Shown piece after piece: positions 14,524 to 41,892 of a stretch of DNA of 64,000 bases; the first letter of the stretch is position 1; the number at the start of each line of letters is the position of its first letter. The notes beneath the pieces were generated by a model, which saw only the letters and a list, made by a program, of their open reading frames with translations, was not told the origin of the DNA and searched no databases. Source of the DNA: Amoebidium appalachense (taxonomy: Eukaryota; Ichthyosporea); the NCBI GenBank assembly GCA_963693365.1, contig CAVNZM010000001.1:10850001-10914000 (forward strand), read 5' to 3'. Both the position numbers and the translations under genes were made by a program.

Positions 14524-16035
14524 ATGGCGACTGACATGCTCACGAATTTCAGCTCGGCTGGCAACTTACCACCGCCACCCGCGCACCCACGCCTCATCCC
14601 CATCCCCCCCCGTAGGGGCAGCACACCCATAACCACCACACACACACGAACGCTCATTCCACAACAGAGACACAGCATATCCACCTCAGCACCCATCCCT
14701 ATACCCACACAACACAATGTTACTGCCAACACCACCACGATGCCTTGCACCTTCCCCCCAACCACCACCATCACTGACGCAGACAGCAGTCTTACGACGT
14801 CCCCTACCGGCTCATTCATTGACACATCCCCGCTTCTACCACCGATGGACTCATTGTGGCTACCCAATTCCCTCGCAGCACAAATCCAATTACTGAACGT
14901 AACATCACCAAATATATGTGCTCCGCCACTCGACAGCGTAAACCAACCGCTAATGCCGCCAGGAATGTACTCCAATGCGGGAATGGGCTCCCTGCCTCTT
15001 AGCATGGGACCAGGGATGACCGGTGGCATGGGAATGGATGGGTTGGGAGGGTATGGGCAGATGGGTGTTTCCCCCTCACAGGTGTATATGCCCCCCATGC
15101 CCTTTCCCATGTATGTGGACGCGGAACAAATGAACGCCCCCTCAACCGTCATGTCACTATTACAGCCACCAATTATGAACAATCAGCCTGGTTCGGTTTC
15201 TAAAGGGTCGAGTTTCGGGTTGCTCATCAAACAAGAACCCGGCTCGCAAAGGTTGGTGCCCCACACACCGGAAATAAAACGGGAGAGGGTGTTGGGCACA
15301 GTACAGGAGAGTGTGCAAAAACGAAAGGCGCATTTGGCAGCGGAGAAAAGGCGAAGGGGTAACCTCGGGCGTGCGTTTGAGGACTTACGTAAGGTGGTGC
15401 CAGCGTGCAGAATCGCGCCGCATTTCAAAAATAGTAAGGAGACGATGGTGAGGAAAGCCATCGAATATATCAACTACTTGAATTCTCAAAGGGGGGATAT
15501 GGCCGAGGAAATTCGCCTTTTGCGGCAGGCTCTCGACAAAAACGGGTTAAAACCCCCCTCGGAAATTGGACACGCACGCAAGTCAAGCCACTCTTCGGTG
15601 TGCACAGAGGGAACCTGCACCACCCTCGAAGATAGCGACAGTGAAATGGAAGAGGTCGAGGTGAAAGCACGTGACAACAACGAGAAGCCGGAGAGCATAC
15701 CACAGGAGACTCGCATGCTCCTCCTCTTGTCACTACTCGATAGTTTCTTTGACGAGTATGTGACACGAGTGAATATCGAGAGCCCGGAGGCCCTATCTGT
15801 GTCCCTCCTTACTTTCCTACAACAGCACATGACACCAGAGAAACTGAGCGCTTCCCTAATGGCTGCGATTGAAAATCTATCCAAGAATTTCAACCCGCAA
15901 ACCGACGGGTCGAATTTGCGCATTCGGAAATGGGCTGACGGGTTGAACGAGTGTTGCCCGGCGACGTATCCAGAGGCACCGGCAACAAGGGTGAGGCAGA
16001 TTTTGCTAAATGTGGCGAATTTTCTGGAATATTGA
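14524..16035 (+). CDS. MLX: MLX-like bHLH-leucine zipper transcription factor
   Basis: A single intronless frame of 503 residues. Residues 1-260 are Pro/Thr/Met-rich and probably disordered. Residues about 266-323 form a basic helix-loop-helix with AHLAAEKRRR, placing His270, Glu274 and Arg278 at the E-box-reading positions. A short zipper follows (about 324-338). After an acidic linker, residues about 396-455 match the MLX/Mondo dimerisation and cytoplasmic-localisation domain (LLSLLDSFFDEYV ... FLQQHMTPEKL). Two sumoylation-like sites are visible (IKQE near 235, IKRE near 251). MLX partners Mondo/ChREBP-type proteins to control glucose- and lipid-responsive genes in animals; that role is inferred here. 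No Mondo-conserved N-terminal region is seen, which favours MLX over Mondo. The first ATG of the frame was taken as the start. Confidence 0.85.
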   Translation: MATDMLTNFSSAGNLPPPPAHPRLIPIPPRRGSTPITTTHTRTLIPQQRHSISTSAPIPIPTQHNVTANTTTMPCTFPPTTTITDADSSLTTSPTGSFIDTSPLLPPMDSLWLPNSLAAQIQLLNVTSPNICAPPLDSVNQPLMPPGMYSNAGMGSLPLSMGPGMTGGMGMDGLGGYGQMGVSPSQVYMPPMPFPMYVDAEQMNAPSTVMSLLQPPIMNNQPGSVSKGSSFGLLIKQEPGSQRLVPHTPEIKRERVLGTVQESVQKRKAHLAAEKRRRGNLGRAFEDLRKVVPACRIAPHFKNSKETMVRKAIEYINYLNSQRGDMAEEIRLLRQALDKNGLKPPSEIGHARKSSHSSVCTEGTCTTLEDSDSEMEEVEVKARDNNEKPESIPQETRMLLLLSLLDSFFDEYVTRVNIESPEALSVSLLTFLQQHMTPEKLSASLMAAIENLSKNFNPQTDGSNLRIRKWADGLNECCPATYPEAPATRVRQILLNVANFLEY

Positions 16036-17353
16036 TAGGATGAGGGGTTTTTCTATTGGTGTGGAGGAAGTACGTGCAGACACACGAGAGAAGTATTCTT
16101 CGATCTTATCGATCTTTCGTTTCCTCATGGGCACACGCACACACACACACACACACACACATACTTTCTGTCTTTCGGTTTCCTGCCCACTATACCCGAC
16201 AATTTAAGCAATATCTAGATGGGGCTTTTAATGCATGCTGGCGAACCAGAAGGAGAGGGATATTCGGTTTACAGATACGGTCTTATAATCAATTCTTCTA
16301 TCCCTGGAATAATGCAAGTTATTGTTTTGGATGTGCCGTTCCGGTATGGCAGTGTGTGTGTATATGAATTTATGCTAAAGGGTTTCTTTGCGATTGGTAG
16401 ATACCCCCCTTTTTTTTGGCCTTATCGAATGTGCGCCTGCGGCTTAAGTTTCGTGGTGGGTGAAATTTGTTGTGGACTTTTTTTTTTATGTCTGGGAGAG
16501 GGAGGGGGGGGGGGGGGGGGGGGGGGGGTCATTGTTTGTTGGCTGAGACGAATTCGAATCTCTTTCATTAATAAGGTATGTTTGAATAGGTGTAGATAGA
16601 CCAAATTTAGTATTTAGCTTTGGGCTGATTTGTAATTTTTCACCATAAAAAAAGAAAGTGGACTTTGATGATTTGCCTGTTGATGCACTTTGTGGACCAC
16701 ATTGTGATATTACTTTTAAATAGTTAGATAACTGTTGAATATCTACAGTGTCTTCTTGTGGTGCGGCACGCATATTTGGGTGTTTGATCGGGCTATTTAT
16801 TAATTTTTTGTGCATATTGCGTGAATGGTGATTTCTAACTTCCATTAATAATGTTTTAATTGGCCTGGCCTGCCAATATGTGAAAAAAAGTGTGCGGCAC
16901 CCAGACAGGCGCTGGGTGTTGCCTAAAAACATAAAACTCTAAGTTCTATATTTGCAAAACGAGCGCGATTGGTTTACAAGTATGGGAGCAAGCTATGGAA
17001 GCAAGCATAAACATTAAATTTGAGATATACGTTTTACACATCTGATGACTTCTTCTGTTTGCAGTATTTTAAAAAAGATGTTCGATTTATGATTCTGTGA
17101 AGATCGGGGTTCATGATAGAGATTTTTGGGGTTTTAGGTTTTTAAGTCAAGTTTGGTCCAACGTATCGGTTCTGCACGACCATGTTTGCATTTCTCTAGG
17201 AATTCTTCAAAAGGGGCCGTATAGTTTGAAAAGAGATAACCACTCCTTCCATAGGCAAAGCGAATAGTATAGTTTCGAATTCCGAATCGGAATCCACAAT
17301 TGATATCAGCACATTGCGCTGTTACAGTAATCTATCTCCCCCCCCCCCCCCCC

Positions 17354-17394
<41 letters not shown>

Positions 17395-17491
17395 ACACAC
17401 ACACACCTCACACCACCCCTTCCTTCACACTAATTTGTCCCATATACATTGAAACGCACACCACACACACACACACCTCCCTCACACACAC

Positions 17492-17542
<51 letters not shown>

Positions 17543-18409
17543 CATACTATGACTAGTATCCATGCGCGTGCGCGCGCACACACACACGCACACACATACA
17601 CACACACACACACACGCACACACATACACACACAAACACCCATGTACGCACCTGTACACATTCATGCACACGCATGCATATATGCAGACATGTGCATAAA
17701 CCATCTACCGCAACACGTACACATACACAGGCACACCCCCCCCCCCCTACACGGTGTCCCACCACAGTCACACATGCACCACACACAGGGGAACACACGA
17801 TCATTCGAACATGCACACCCCTGCACCCACCCACACTCGGTGAGAGGGCCACACACGCAGCACGCACATACAAAACAATATTATGCTTTTTCGTTTTCAG
17901 CCCTATCATGCAGAACATATTTGTACAAGCCGAGACATACATACCGTTGACTGTTTTTATTTTATTTTATTGCAATGGTTACATATGTGCAGGGAACCAC
18001 GATACAGAGATGGCTTCCACGGCTACTCTTGTGAAGTGAATACGTACGTACAACGCAAATAGCACAGAGGAGATGGGCACGCACAAAACTAAGTGTAATC
18101 ATGCCCAGTTCTCTTTTCTCAAAGGGAAATGCTATGATAAAAAAAAACAATTTGAAATACACGAAACGCCCAATCTACTTCAAAATATATCTCAGATTAT
18201 TATCCAACTTCATTGTCACATTGCAAATTAAACTTCAAACTTCAAGCAGTTTCCGCATAACTGCAAAAAAAAAAAAAAAAAAAAAAAAAAAGCAGGACAG
18301 GAAATTACACTGTTTTCGGAAGTAAATATACCGTTAATTTTCAGAAAGTACCAGTAAAGCCTGGGACTTAGTTCCACTTGAGTTGGAGGTTTGGGAAGTA
18401 AATTAAAAG

Positions 18410-18467
<58 letters not shown>

Positions 18468-19526
18468 AAAAAAAGCCGGAACTCTCGGTTTTTCTTGGGA
18501 AAACACTAGAACTTGCAATCACTCAAAAAGGTATATCTCAATACCGCATTATATTTCATGGCCAGTCCATATCCGGACATGTTGCAAGGCATATGGAAAA
18601 TGCGGGTTGTGTTATCCACTCAATATCAAATTCTTATTCCTATATTATGATGTCTACTTGATACGTTATATCTCCACTTACGTTTGTATGATGTAAGTGT
18701 TATAACACCGATTTTATTACATGAATATCTTTTTGGGTGGAAGTACTGTTGGCCGTGGTGCCGACAACTAATCACAGCTCACCTACATGTTAATAAACAG
18801 CACATCCCCCCCCCCCCCCCCCCATTTTGTTTGCTTTCTGGGCTTGTTGTATTTCGTATTGCATTCAATCTACAAATTTTCAGAGATACATAGTTCAAAA
18901 GTTGGTGAGGCTCGAAAGGAGCAGCCAACATAGTAAATTGCCCTCAAACATAAGGCACACATAAATTTTGGATAGACTTTGACAGAACGTTTTATATTAT
19001 AGTAATATAAACGCAAGATTATGATATTGCCAATGAATCATACGGGGTCCCCGGCACCGGATAGGTATACACATATCGGATAGATGTACGGAAGTAAAAA
19101 AGAAGTAAATATCTCCGGACTAAAATTGTCGGCGATCCGCCAGGTGCCAAATAAAGTAATCCTATAATGTAATTTCTAGCCCTGAAAAAAGGGAAAATCT
19201 CACACGAAATTCACGATTGGGGCCATTCACCAAGAACCCACAGGCACCATGAAAATTTCAGCACGGTATATCACAGCATGTATCCAATACATATCTCATT
19301 CTCATATCCCTGTCATGTAGATGTATCTACGTATCGTGTATTTGACACATGTTCAATGTGGCGTTACATCAACGTGATCTCCACATATTCAAACCCCCCC
19401 CCCCCCCCTCCCCCCCCCCCTCCCCACCCCACCCACCCACCCCCCGCTCTCTCTGATTTACATAGATATTCAGGCCCGTCTACATATTTGCAGTGAAACA
19501 CATAGTCTATCTCACACATATATATC
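16036..19526. other. Spacer between convergent genes
   Basis: AT-richer unique DNA between the 3' ends of the MLX-like and dynein genes. Contains G16-24 at about 16503-16528, C-rich runs at 17338-17394, a (TA)n array at 17499-17534, CA repeats at 17570-17635, A28 at 18264-18291, C53 at 18413-18465 and C runs at 19394-19430. I see no supported exon or RNA gene. Confidence 0.6.
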
Positions 19527-31958
<12,432 letters not shown>

Positions 31959-32634
31959 TTCTCTGGGTTTCTTACAACCAAATATTACGTATGCGTATCT
32001 TAGTTCCTTCTCAAACCTCCTTTCCGTTGTAACTCTCAAAGCGTCACAAAGAAGGTCCCAAATCCTAATCCTGAAACCGGTAAGTTGCTTGACAAGTGAA
32101 CCCTGGCCACTTCCGCGAAACCGAGAAAAAAGTGACTCAGGACGGGCCCAGGAAAGGCGCAAGGAGTCGAATTTGGACAACATCGGGGACGCTTGAAACG
32201 AGAGCGAGGAAATTTGAACGAGGGAACCGAGTTCAATTATTTAACGAAAGACATGTATTTGACCGTCCTCAAGGACCATAAGCCCCCAAAACAATGGCTT
32301 TTCTTTTTTAGGCTTTTTTAAGTAATATGTCCTTACGTACATTTTTGTTTTGCTTTGACCCAGCGGCTCACTCCAGCTGACTTCCTTGTTACTGTAACGA
32401 GTTCCTCGTTGCTAGGCAGATTCGGAGACGTCACATTTGTGCATGGATAGCGTAATCCGCTGCAGGGGGCCCCGCTTACTCGATTATTCGAGCCTAAGAG
32501 AGACCACTATGTAGGGGGGTTTCCCCTCAGCAGTACACCATGATCAAGTACATTCCGTGCACTCCTCACCTTACTATTGCAATAGCGTGTGGGACAAGGA
32601 GAGGGTTTGTGTGTGTGTGTGTGTGGTGGCGGTG

Positions 32635-32705
<71 letters not shown>

Positions 32706-32721
32706 ATGGTGGTGGTGGTGG

Positions 32722-32766
<45 letters not shown>

Positions 32767-33634
32767 TGTGTGTGTGCACGTGTGTGTGTGTGTGTGTTTG
32801 CGTGTGTGTGTGTGTGTGGAGAGGTGGGGTTGGGTGGGTGGGTGGGGGAGGGGGGGGGGGGAGGGGGATCGGCAGCTAGAGGATGGAAGATATCATTTTG
32901 TTGCAAGATCCTTCTCATTCTCCTGCTGTATAACTGTGCATAAGCCATAAGCGCAAGTTGACATTTCAGCGTTGTCAAAGGACCCAAAACCGGCCTTATG
33001 ATGAGTCGGATAGCCTGCACCTGCATTTTCTTTCTGAGTCCATGATTAGTCACGGCACTAGATGACATATGCATATGCCCGGCAGGTCAGGACAGCTACC
33101 TTTCAGACTCCCTTCAGTTCACAAAACCGCCCATTACAAGTGTGCAGTATAGTGTCAGTGTAGTGAAACGAGTACATGCGTGTATACACACACACACATG
33201 CTTACCTGGCCTTCCCACAAGCCAAGGATCACGATATATCGATACTAATTCTGAAGCTTGTTTACCGTGACGTCGACACGCACTGTTCTTGTTGGCTTCG
33301 GGCTGCAGACGGCGTGCATCGCTTTTGTCTTTTCGCTTCTAGGTAAAACATGATTGCCGAATTCGGTTGCTTTCTTTGCCGTGGTATTATGCTTTTTCAG
33401 ACATTCCGAATAAGCCGTTTGGGCCATTAGACTCGGTGAACTCTCTAAATACCTTGGGTTGATTTACTCTGGGTGTTCTTTCACATGGGTGGGTGTGCAT
33501 CTGCCTCACCCAATCCAACCTGTCGATATTCGTGAGCTTTGCCCATGGCCAGCTGAAAATGTTTTAATTCTGTGCACGTGTTTAGACTGAGGGTGCTTCG
33601 GTCTGTGCTGGAATACCAAGGCAAAGGCGTAGCA

Positions 33635-33682
33635 GCAAGGCCTCCTATATAGCACTCCCTAGTGCTATATAGGAGGCCTTGC
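33635..33682. repeat. Perfect 22-bp inverted repeat, 4-nt loop
   Basis: Arms GCAAGGCCTCCTATATAGCACT (33635-33656) and its exact reverse complement (33661-33682) flank the loop CCCT. A 10-bp direct repeat GCGTAGCAGC (33627-33636 and 33681-33690) overlaps the arm ends. It could be a hairpin RNA, a short palindromic insertion with target duplication, or a cruciform-forming site. Confidence 0.8.
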
Positions 33683-34541
33683 GTAGCAGCCAGAGCAGCC
33701 GGTTAGCGCTAGCACAAGTGGAAGATGGTGGTGTCGTGTTCTCTTCTATTGGAGTCCTAAGCTTTTCTTTTTTCTCTTTCTTCAAAGGCTTTTCTTTGTT
33801 TGGGGAGAGAGGGGGGAGCTCTTTCTTGCATATTTCTTATGAGGTACATTATTTAGTAATACCTAAGAAAGAAGGTGTTCTGTATAATCTAATATATATG
33901 TAGTATTGAGCTGGTTTGTGCTTAGCCGTGGATACAGTCCACCGTGTGGTTTCGTGTTTTCAACGTCGGTGCACAGCACCAGTAGGTTTAGTCCGGCAGA
34001 TTGTAAAGGAAGACAGCCACGGGTTATGAAAGGTGCATCTTCAGGAGTTCTGCGGCCCTGTTCGTAGTCCAATAAATAGGCCGGTAGTACATACAGGAGC
34101 TGGCACGTACTGACTGTGCCCTCTAGCCTATGTACGAATAAATCGACGCAGGCTAAGGGTAGGTGAGTCACGAGATCAGCCGCTCTTCGGGTCGTCAGCG
34201 TCCCCTTGAAAAATAAGAGCTACCTCAGAAGGTAGCAGATACAGGAGTTACAATTTTTTCTTTGTCTGCTGTGAATATGGGCATGTTTGTGCATTTTCCG
34301 CACTCCTTACACAGCCTGCTCTTTTCTTGTCGTATCTACCAGCGAGAATGTAAAAATGACAATACAAATGGAAAGCAAACCAATTAGCAAAACTGCATTC
34401 ATTCAGCCCCCTATGCACCGGGGTTCAAAACATACGTATGAAATATAATTCGTGTATATTCAACGTCCCCTTTCCCCTCCCCGAAACATTCCTACGTGTG
34501 CTTAAAGCACTCACTAGTTCGAAATGACTCCTTTTGGTACT

Positions 34542-35309
34542 TCATAAACCACCTAGTGCTGCACATATGAAAGTAACCCCCTCCCTCCCATTCCCTCCTT
34601 CCTCTTCTTTCACATCCCACGGACTGCTCATAGGAACCAGCTGCGGACTACAGACTGGCGAAGGCCGAGGGGTAAAAACCCCCTCTATCTCCGCCCCTCT
34701 CTCCCCCTTCCCTTCTTCAGAGTTTTTGCTACTTTCAACTTGAGCACTAGGATGTGTGAGTATTAATTCGGCCTGCGTCACGGATTCAGTTGAGCTTCTC
34801 CTTGACAGAGTCTTTCCCTCCCAGGCCTCTGGAATAGAGCGCGAAAAGATATGTTTTCTCCGTATAAGCGAAGTCGGCCTCACCGTCCTGTTAGCACAAC
34901 TTGGATGCAAAGGAAACGTTCCTTTTCTTCCGCGCCACATCGTGAAGAACGTTCGTGCAGAAACAAGAATCTGCACTGCAATTTCCAGAATGCACAACGT
35001 GTTCTCCATTAAAAAACGAAGTGGTTTTGGAAGAGAATGGCACACACTCACAGCCATCACGACAACAAGGTAGGCAAAGACACTGTCAAAACGAAGCTCG
35101 CGCAGTTGTCCCCGTAACATGGCGCGAACACGATAATTCGTGTTGCTTCGTTTTTCCATTTTTTTTTTTTTAGCGGTTAAGTCTGTCAAGCATGAAAATG
35201 AAGTCACCCTTGTAGAGAAGCAGAATAGAGGTGTAGCTAGAGGGCAAAAAGAAAACGGGCTATGCTGTGCACTTGAAAAACATACAGCGCCCATAAGCAG
35301 CTCCATCAA
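34542..35309 (-). CDS. Unrecognised 255-codon frame (doubtful)
   Basis: An uninterrupted minus-strand frame of non-repetitive composition in a region of low microsatellite content. It includes a possible hydrophobic segment near the middle and a Ser/Glu/Pro-rich C-terminus. No domain is recognised. The opposite strand also has an open frame of about 105 codons over the same bases, so this may simply be a stop-poor stretch. Confidence 0.25.
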   Translation of the reverse strand: MMELLMGAVCFSSAQHSPFSFCPLATPLFCFSTRVTSFSCLTDLTAKKKKMEKRSNTNYRVRAMLRGQLRELRFDSVFAYLVVVMAVSVCHSLPKPLRFLMENTLCILEIAVQILVSARTFFTMWRGRKGTFPLHPSCANRTVRPTSLIRRKHIFSRSIPEAWEGKTLSRRSSTESVTQAELILTHPSAQVESSKNSEEGKGERGAEIEGVFTPRPSPVCSPQLVPMSSPWDVKEEEGGNGREGVTFICAALGGL

Positions 35310-35912
35310 TTGTGTGTAGAAAAGAAGTCATTCACGCGTGCTTGTAAAACCAGAAGAAACTGCTTGATATGCCTATTATTTTCAGAGAGTGATGAACCCC
35401 TATCACGTCTTACGTATACTTCACAACTTTCTCTTCTGTGTCCAACTTTGTACGATGGTATTCTCCTCACTTCAAGAGTCCCTTTTCCGAGAGGCGCGAG
35501 TGACTCACTCCTTGTTGGGGCTTCTCATCTTATACCTGTGCATGTTACCAATCAAAATGTGTGTGAAATAGGAAATTCCGGTTAAAAAACCAAATGTATC
35601 CAACACCATTGTTGTGACAAGAAAAAGGCTAGATAAGCTCTATCATATTTTTAGCTTGCATAATACATTAAATAAATATATTTATTTTGCTTAACAATAC
35701 TTACTCTTCCCACTTTTGTAACTCATACGTTACCGTGTGAGCATGCCATGACACGATCAGTCGCAACCATGTCGAAAATTTCGCCACCATTCACGGCATG
35801 CGCCAATCACATCCCTCAAAATGAACGCCATGAGCCCGTCGTGACTTTCTTCATGTATGTTGGCCCTACTTTGTTTTTTCTTGTTTTTTTTTTCTCCACA
35901 TGGCCCCGCCTG

Positions 35913-36862
<950 letters not shown>

Positions 36863-36870
36863 CCCGCCTG

Positions 36871-38265
36871 TTTACATCGCCTTAGGCGAAAGAGGCAAAA
36901 ATAGTGGAAACCCAAATTGTCGTTCGTGTTTCTTCATTTTTTCGAGTGTTTTTGTGCTGCGAGGCTTGATTCGCAAGTATGTTGTAGCCTACCTTATGAT
37001 CATGATAAGGCTTCCAGATCCCCTAGACTAGTCCTACACAACGAAGGAATTTATGTTCTTCCGATTAAATAATTAAAATTCGTCATCAATAGGGTCATTA
37101 TATAAAATATTACAGATTCCAATTATCAGTTTTGAATTAGAAAGCAAAGTCAAGGACGCGCCACGCAGAGTCTGTATTGCAGACAGATACACCGTGCTAA
37201 AATTTTCGTCTTAAGTTATATATTTATTGAATACTATCATCAATGAATAATATTGAATTTATTTTTTCTACAAGTTTTCATACTCATATATATTTGCCAC
37301 ATGCTACAAAAACATCATGTGTCCGAGCCGACTCTGACGCCGAGCCTCCCGAGGGACACACGATTTACTTCACTTTCCAAGGCTTCGAGAGGGAAAGATG
37401 AGGTTTACACACGTTTTATTGCGTGGACACTGCCGGAGGCCCAGCCACATTCGACGGCCTACTGCGTTTTCCAGCGCAGCCAATCAAATGCAGCCAGTGA
37501 CATATGTACATGCTAGGCAACAATGAGCGCCATCGTAGTATATGACACCCCTATGGAAAGATGCTCGAGTCTGGGGGGTCCGGGGCCCTCTGCGTGGGAA
37601 TAGCACCAATCACATAGCTGTCTCAAATTTAATCACCAATCGTTATTTTTATAAAATCACCAGATATAGAAGCATTTTGCCGAGAACCCACCAGCGCTGT
37701 GAGCGCCGCAAACTTTTTTCAAAGGCTTTTTTTGCACTCACAGTGGCGACTGGCGACAGTGCTCTGTGAAATTGGGGAGCTCAGTAAAGCATTGTTAGCT
37801 TGAAAGAAGTGGGTGTTGACGGCGGTCAATGATCATGCTTCATAAAACTTAAATCTTTACAGCTGAACTTTTCAAATCAGGATCTTCACAGAGCTCAAGC
37901 CATTATGAGGTACCGTACACATACCCTTATCCTTCGGTCGGGAGGCTCGGAGCCACCAGTGCTGCATGCACATGCTGCTGCGCTCTGCCCTGAACATCCC
38001 CGGGCAAACCAATCAGATCGGCCCTTGGTGCGAGCTTTCAGGGCTGGAAAATCAACAAAAGCAACAGGGTGTGGTATCTCGATGAATGATCATCTGGCAC
38101 GGCGGACCGTGGCCATGCATGGAGACGTCGACTCGATCCACCAGGCCTATAGGCTCCATGCATCAGTGATATTCAACGCGGGGCTTTGCGGGGCTCCCAA
38201 CGCGTTACACTTGAGCAGAAAGTATACTGGCCGTCTTTGGGAGAGAAAGCGGTAGAGGCAGAGAT
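36871..38265. other. Spacer, no supported gene
   Basis: Unique sequence between the hAT element and the GA satellite. A plus-strand frame of about 117 codons (37905-38255) shows ordinary composition but no recognised domain or splice context. Nothing else is supported. Confidence 0.4.
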
Positions 38266-39225
<960 letters not shown>

Positions 39226-39853
39226 CTCAGCCTGAGAGCCCAGCCTCGAACACATAATGGGAGAAATTGTAAACTTTACAATGTTGGGTAATCCACAACA
39301 GCCTATATATATAGTTGTCTGTATAGTAAAATGCTAGGACCGGTAGGTGCAACTTCCCATGAAATGGGAATGATTTACTGATGTCAAAAGGCAATCGGCA
39401 AACACGGAGGCAAGATGCAAAGGGAAGGGAAGGGAAGGAAACACCAGTCGAACGCCGTCATTATAGCTCATCTCAGGTTTAAACCAAAACCCTGCCGGCA
39501 CTGCCGGCAGAACACACCTGCCTTCCAATCTTATTAAATGGACCGATTTCATATATGTACACAGGGAACCGGAGAATTATTCTAGCCGGCTTAGATACAA
39601 GCAAAATCGGCAGACAGGCCTGTGGTTTACCGTTTTCGATAGATCATACATGAGCTAACACATGCTTACATGCTTGCCGCGCGCCTATTTGTGCTTACAG
39701 GGTTACCAGGAAGACCATGCAGTGTGCCAAATTTCACGAACCAACACCTGAAAATAAGAAGGGAAAACATGTGTCTGGAGATTGGGACAAGCAGAAGAGA
39801 AATGGATAACGGACTCAGAACGAACGTCTATGGAATATAAAATCATGGTCAGG

Positions 39854-40020
39854 GGACTCTGAGAGTCTAATCCCCCCTGCAAGACACCATCAAAATGTAC
39901 TCATATGAAGAAGGTAAAACACATTCCCTGGACTCTGAGAGTCTACTTCTCCCTGCAGACACCATCGTAACGCACTCATAAGTAGAAAGAAAAACAGACT
40001 TCATGGATTCTGAGAGTCCA
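39854..40020. repeat. 75-bp palindrome-centred minisatellite
   Basis: Three units begin at 39854, 39930 and 40005 with the near-palindrome GGACTCTGAGAGTC(T/C). The first two share downstream CCCTGCA(A)GACACCATC and ACTCATA. The period is 75-76 bp; the third unit is truncated and diverged. Confidence 0.75.
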
Positions 40021-40291
40021 TTTCCTAGAGCAGAACATACTAATCAACCACATATTGTAAATGCTCAAAATATCGACCAGACTTTGAAAGTACGGGGTGG
40101 TTTTGTATATGAAGTACACTGGGACCGTTTGAATTCATCGAAAGAAAACAGACAACACAACACACACGAGTACTCCAACATTTAATTAAGACATACTACG
40201 AAATTTCCAAGGTGTCCGTTCCTACAAGCAAAAATAAAATTTGCCGAAATATATTCATAACAAGAAGAATCTCTCATTCATATAAGGTCGT

Positions 40292-40786
40292 TTAACACAA
40301 TGGAGAGGCCAGGACTCTTTGTCGTAAGTCAACATATCTACACCGTGGAGGCAGTTTGCTATAACGAAGTATGCCAATTACGATTTCATTCCAAGGATAG
40401 CAATACCATACGCATTCGTGTGAAGGTCTATTGACGGTCATTCGAGTTATAACAGACACCATACAGAATATTACTATCCCTTGCGAGGGTTTCCGAAGGA
40501 TGGTATTTTTTTCTTGATGCTGTATATGGGTACCCTTGGTCGTTTTGCGGGGACTGGCACCTCCGTAGATGCTCGGCGCTTGTGTGTTTGTCCTGATGGG
40601 TAACGATACAACTTTAGTTACAACCAACCCTCAAAAATTCCTGCATACGTGCTTCATGAATTTCACACACACACTCACACAAGCTTTCTCTCTGTCACTC
40701 TCTCTCTTGCTGTCTATCTCTATCTCTATCTCCCTCTCTATCATCATCTCTTCTCCCCCTCTCACTCGCTGTCGCTCTCTCCCCCC

Positions 40787-40835
<49 letters not shown>

Positions 40836-41381
40836 TCCCCCCCCCCCCCCCCCTCCCCCCGTCTCTCTCTCTCCCTCTTAGCCCTACCTCCCTATCCCCG
40901 AATCTCCCTATTTCACTCGGACATGCAAATGCACATACACTGCACAGAAAATGGCATAGACATTTGTCTCCCAAAAGCCCGTTTAGCATCACCACAAACA
41001 GGCTATGGAATAATGCAAGTCGAGATACGTACCCGTCTTTGACATCACGAGCGGTTCGTTTTCTAAATCACTTGACACGTCGTTTTGGAGACTGTTGGTG
41101 TCACCATCTGATTTGCTGGCCACACTGCCGGGGTTCTTGATGTTGTCGTTGTTGCTATTGCTCTCTGCGCTGTTGATGTCTGCATTGTGAATGTCAGTCC
41201 GAGTTCAGAGCCAATGCTCAGATAATGATTCGAAATGATTTTGTTGGTGTGGGTGGGGAAGCCTCAGAAGGAGTTTGTAACTTCTTTCAAATCGAAAAGT
41301 TTATCACCATTGTCGTTTTTCTGCCCATGCCCATAGGAAATGTGGAGGTGGTGGTGGTTGTGGTGTTTGTGGTGGTCTGAT

Positions 41382-41412
<31 letters not shown>

Positions 41413-41500
41413 GGGGGGGGGGGGAGGGGGGTATGCCATGTGGGGGGGGGGGGGGGGGGGGGGGCACCCGTGCATGTCATTGGCCGTGTGCTGGTTTGTG

Positions 41501-41540
<40 letters not shown>

Positions 41541-41861
41541 ATGTGCGTGTTCATGTGCATGTGCATGTGCATGTGTGGACGTCTGTCTCTGTGTACATGT
41601 TTAAATTATCTGCTTTAAAGCTCGGAAACGTATTGTTTTGGGTTGATCAAATATGGGTTGTCAGTTCGGGGATGGTATTGGCCTAAGCAAGTTACACTCC
41701 TGTCATTCAATCGTGTTGATTTTACCTTTTTGCAAGATCAAGAAGCAAGAAAGTCAGGAACAGGATTATAGGGTTATGGTTTTCTTTTATTTATTTGTTT
41801 TGTTTTGCTTTTGTTCTTTTTATTTTTTATTTTTTATTTTTTATTTTTATTCTTTATTTTT

Positions 41862-41892
<31 letters not shown>

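Larger units (their letters stand above)
31959..35904. other. Intergenic region upstream of the dynein gene
   Basis: Likely includes the dynein promoter and 5' UTR (31959 to about 32300). GT arrays lie at 32607-32820. A dispersed repeat copy at about 32485-32563 is shared with 8500-8582. A perfect hairpin is at 33635-33682. A minus-strand frame of 255 codons (35309-34542) has ordinary composition but no recognised domain and no clear splice context; see its own entry. Otherwise no supported gene. Confidence 0.5.

Noticed and set aside
14466-15182. 238-codon minus-strand frame over the MLX-like gene
   Set aside because: Antisense shadow; the plus strand encodes clear bHLH-zipper and DCD domains.
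17338-17394. Poly-C block as a telomere or chromosome end
   Set aside because: No TTAGGG/CCCTAA repeats; similar C blocks occur throughout introns.
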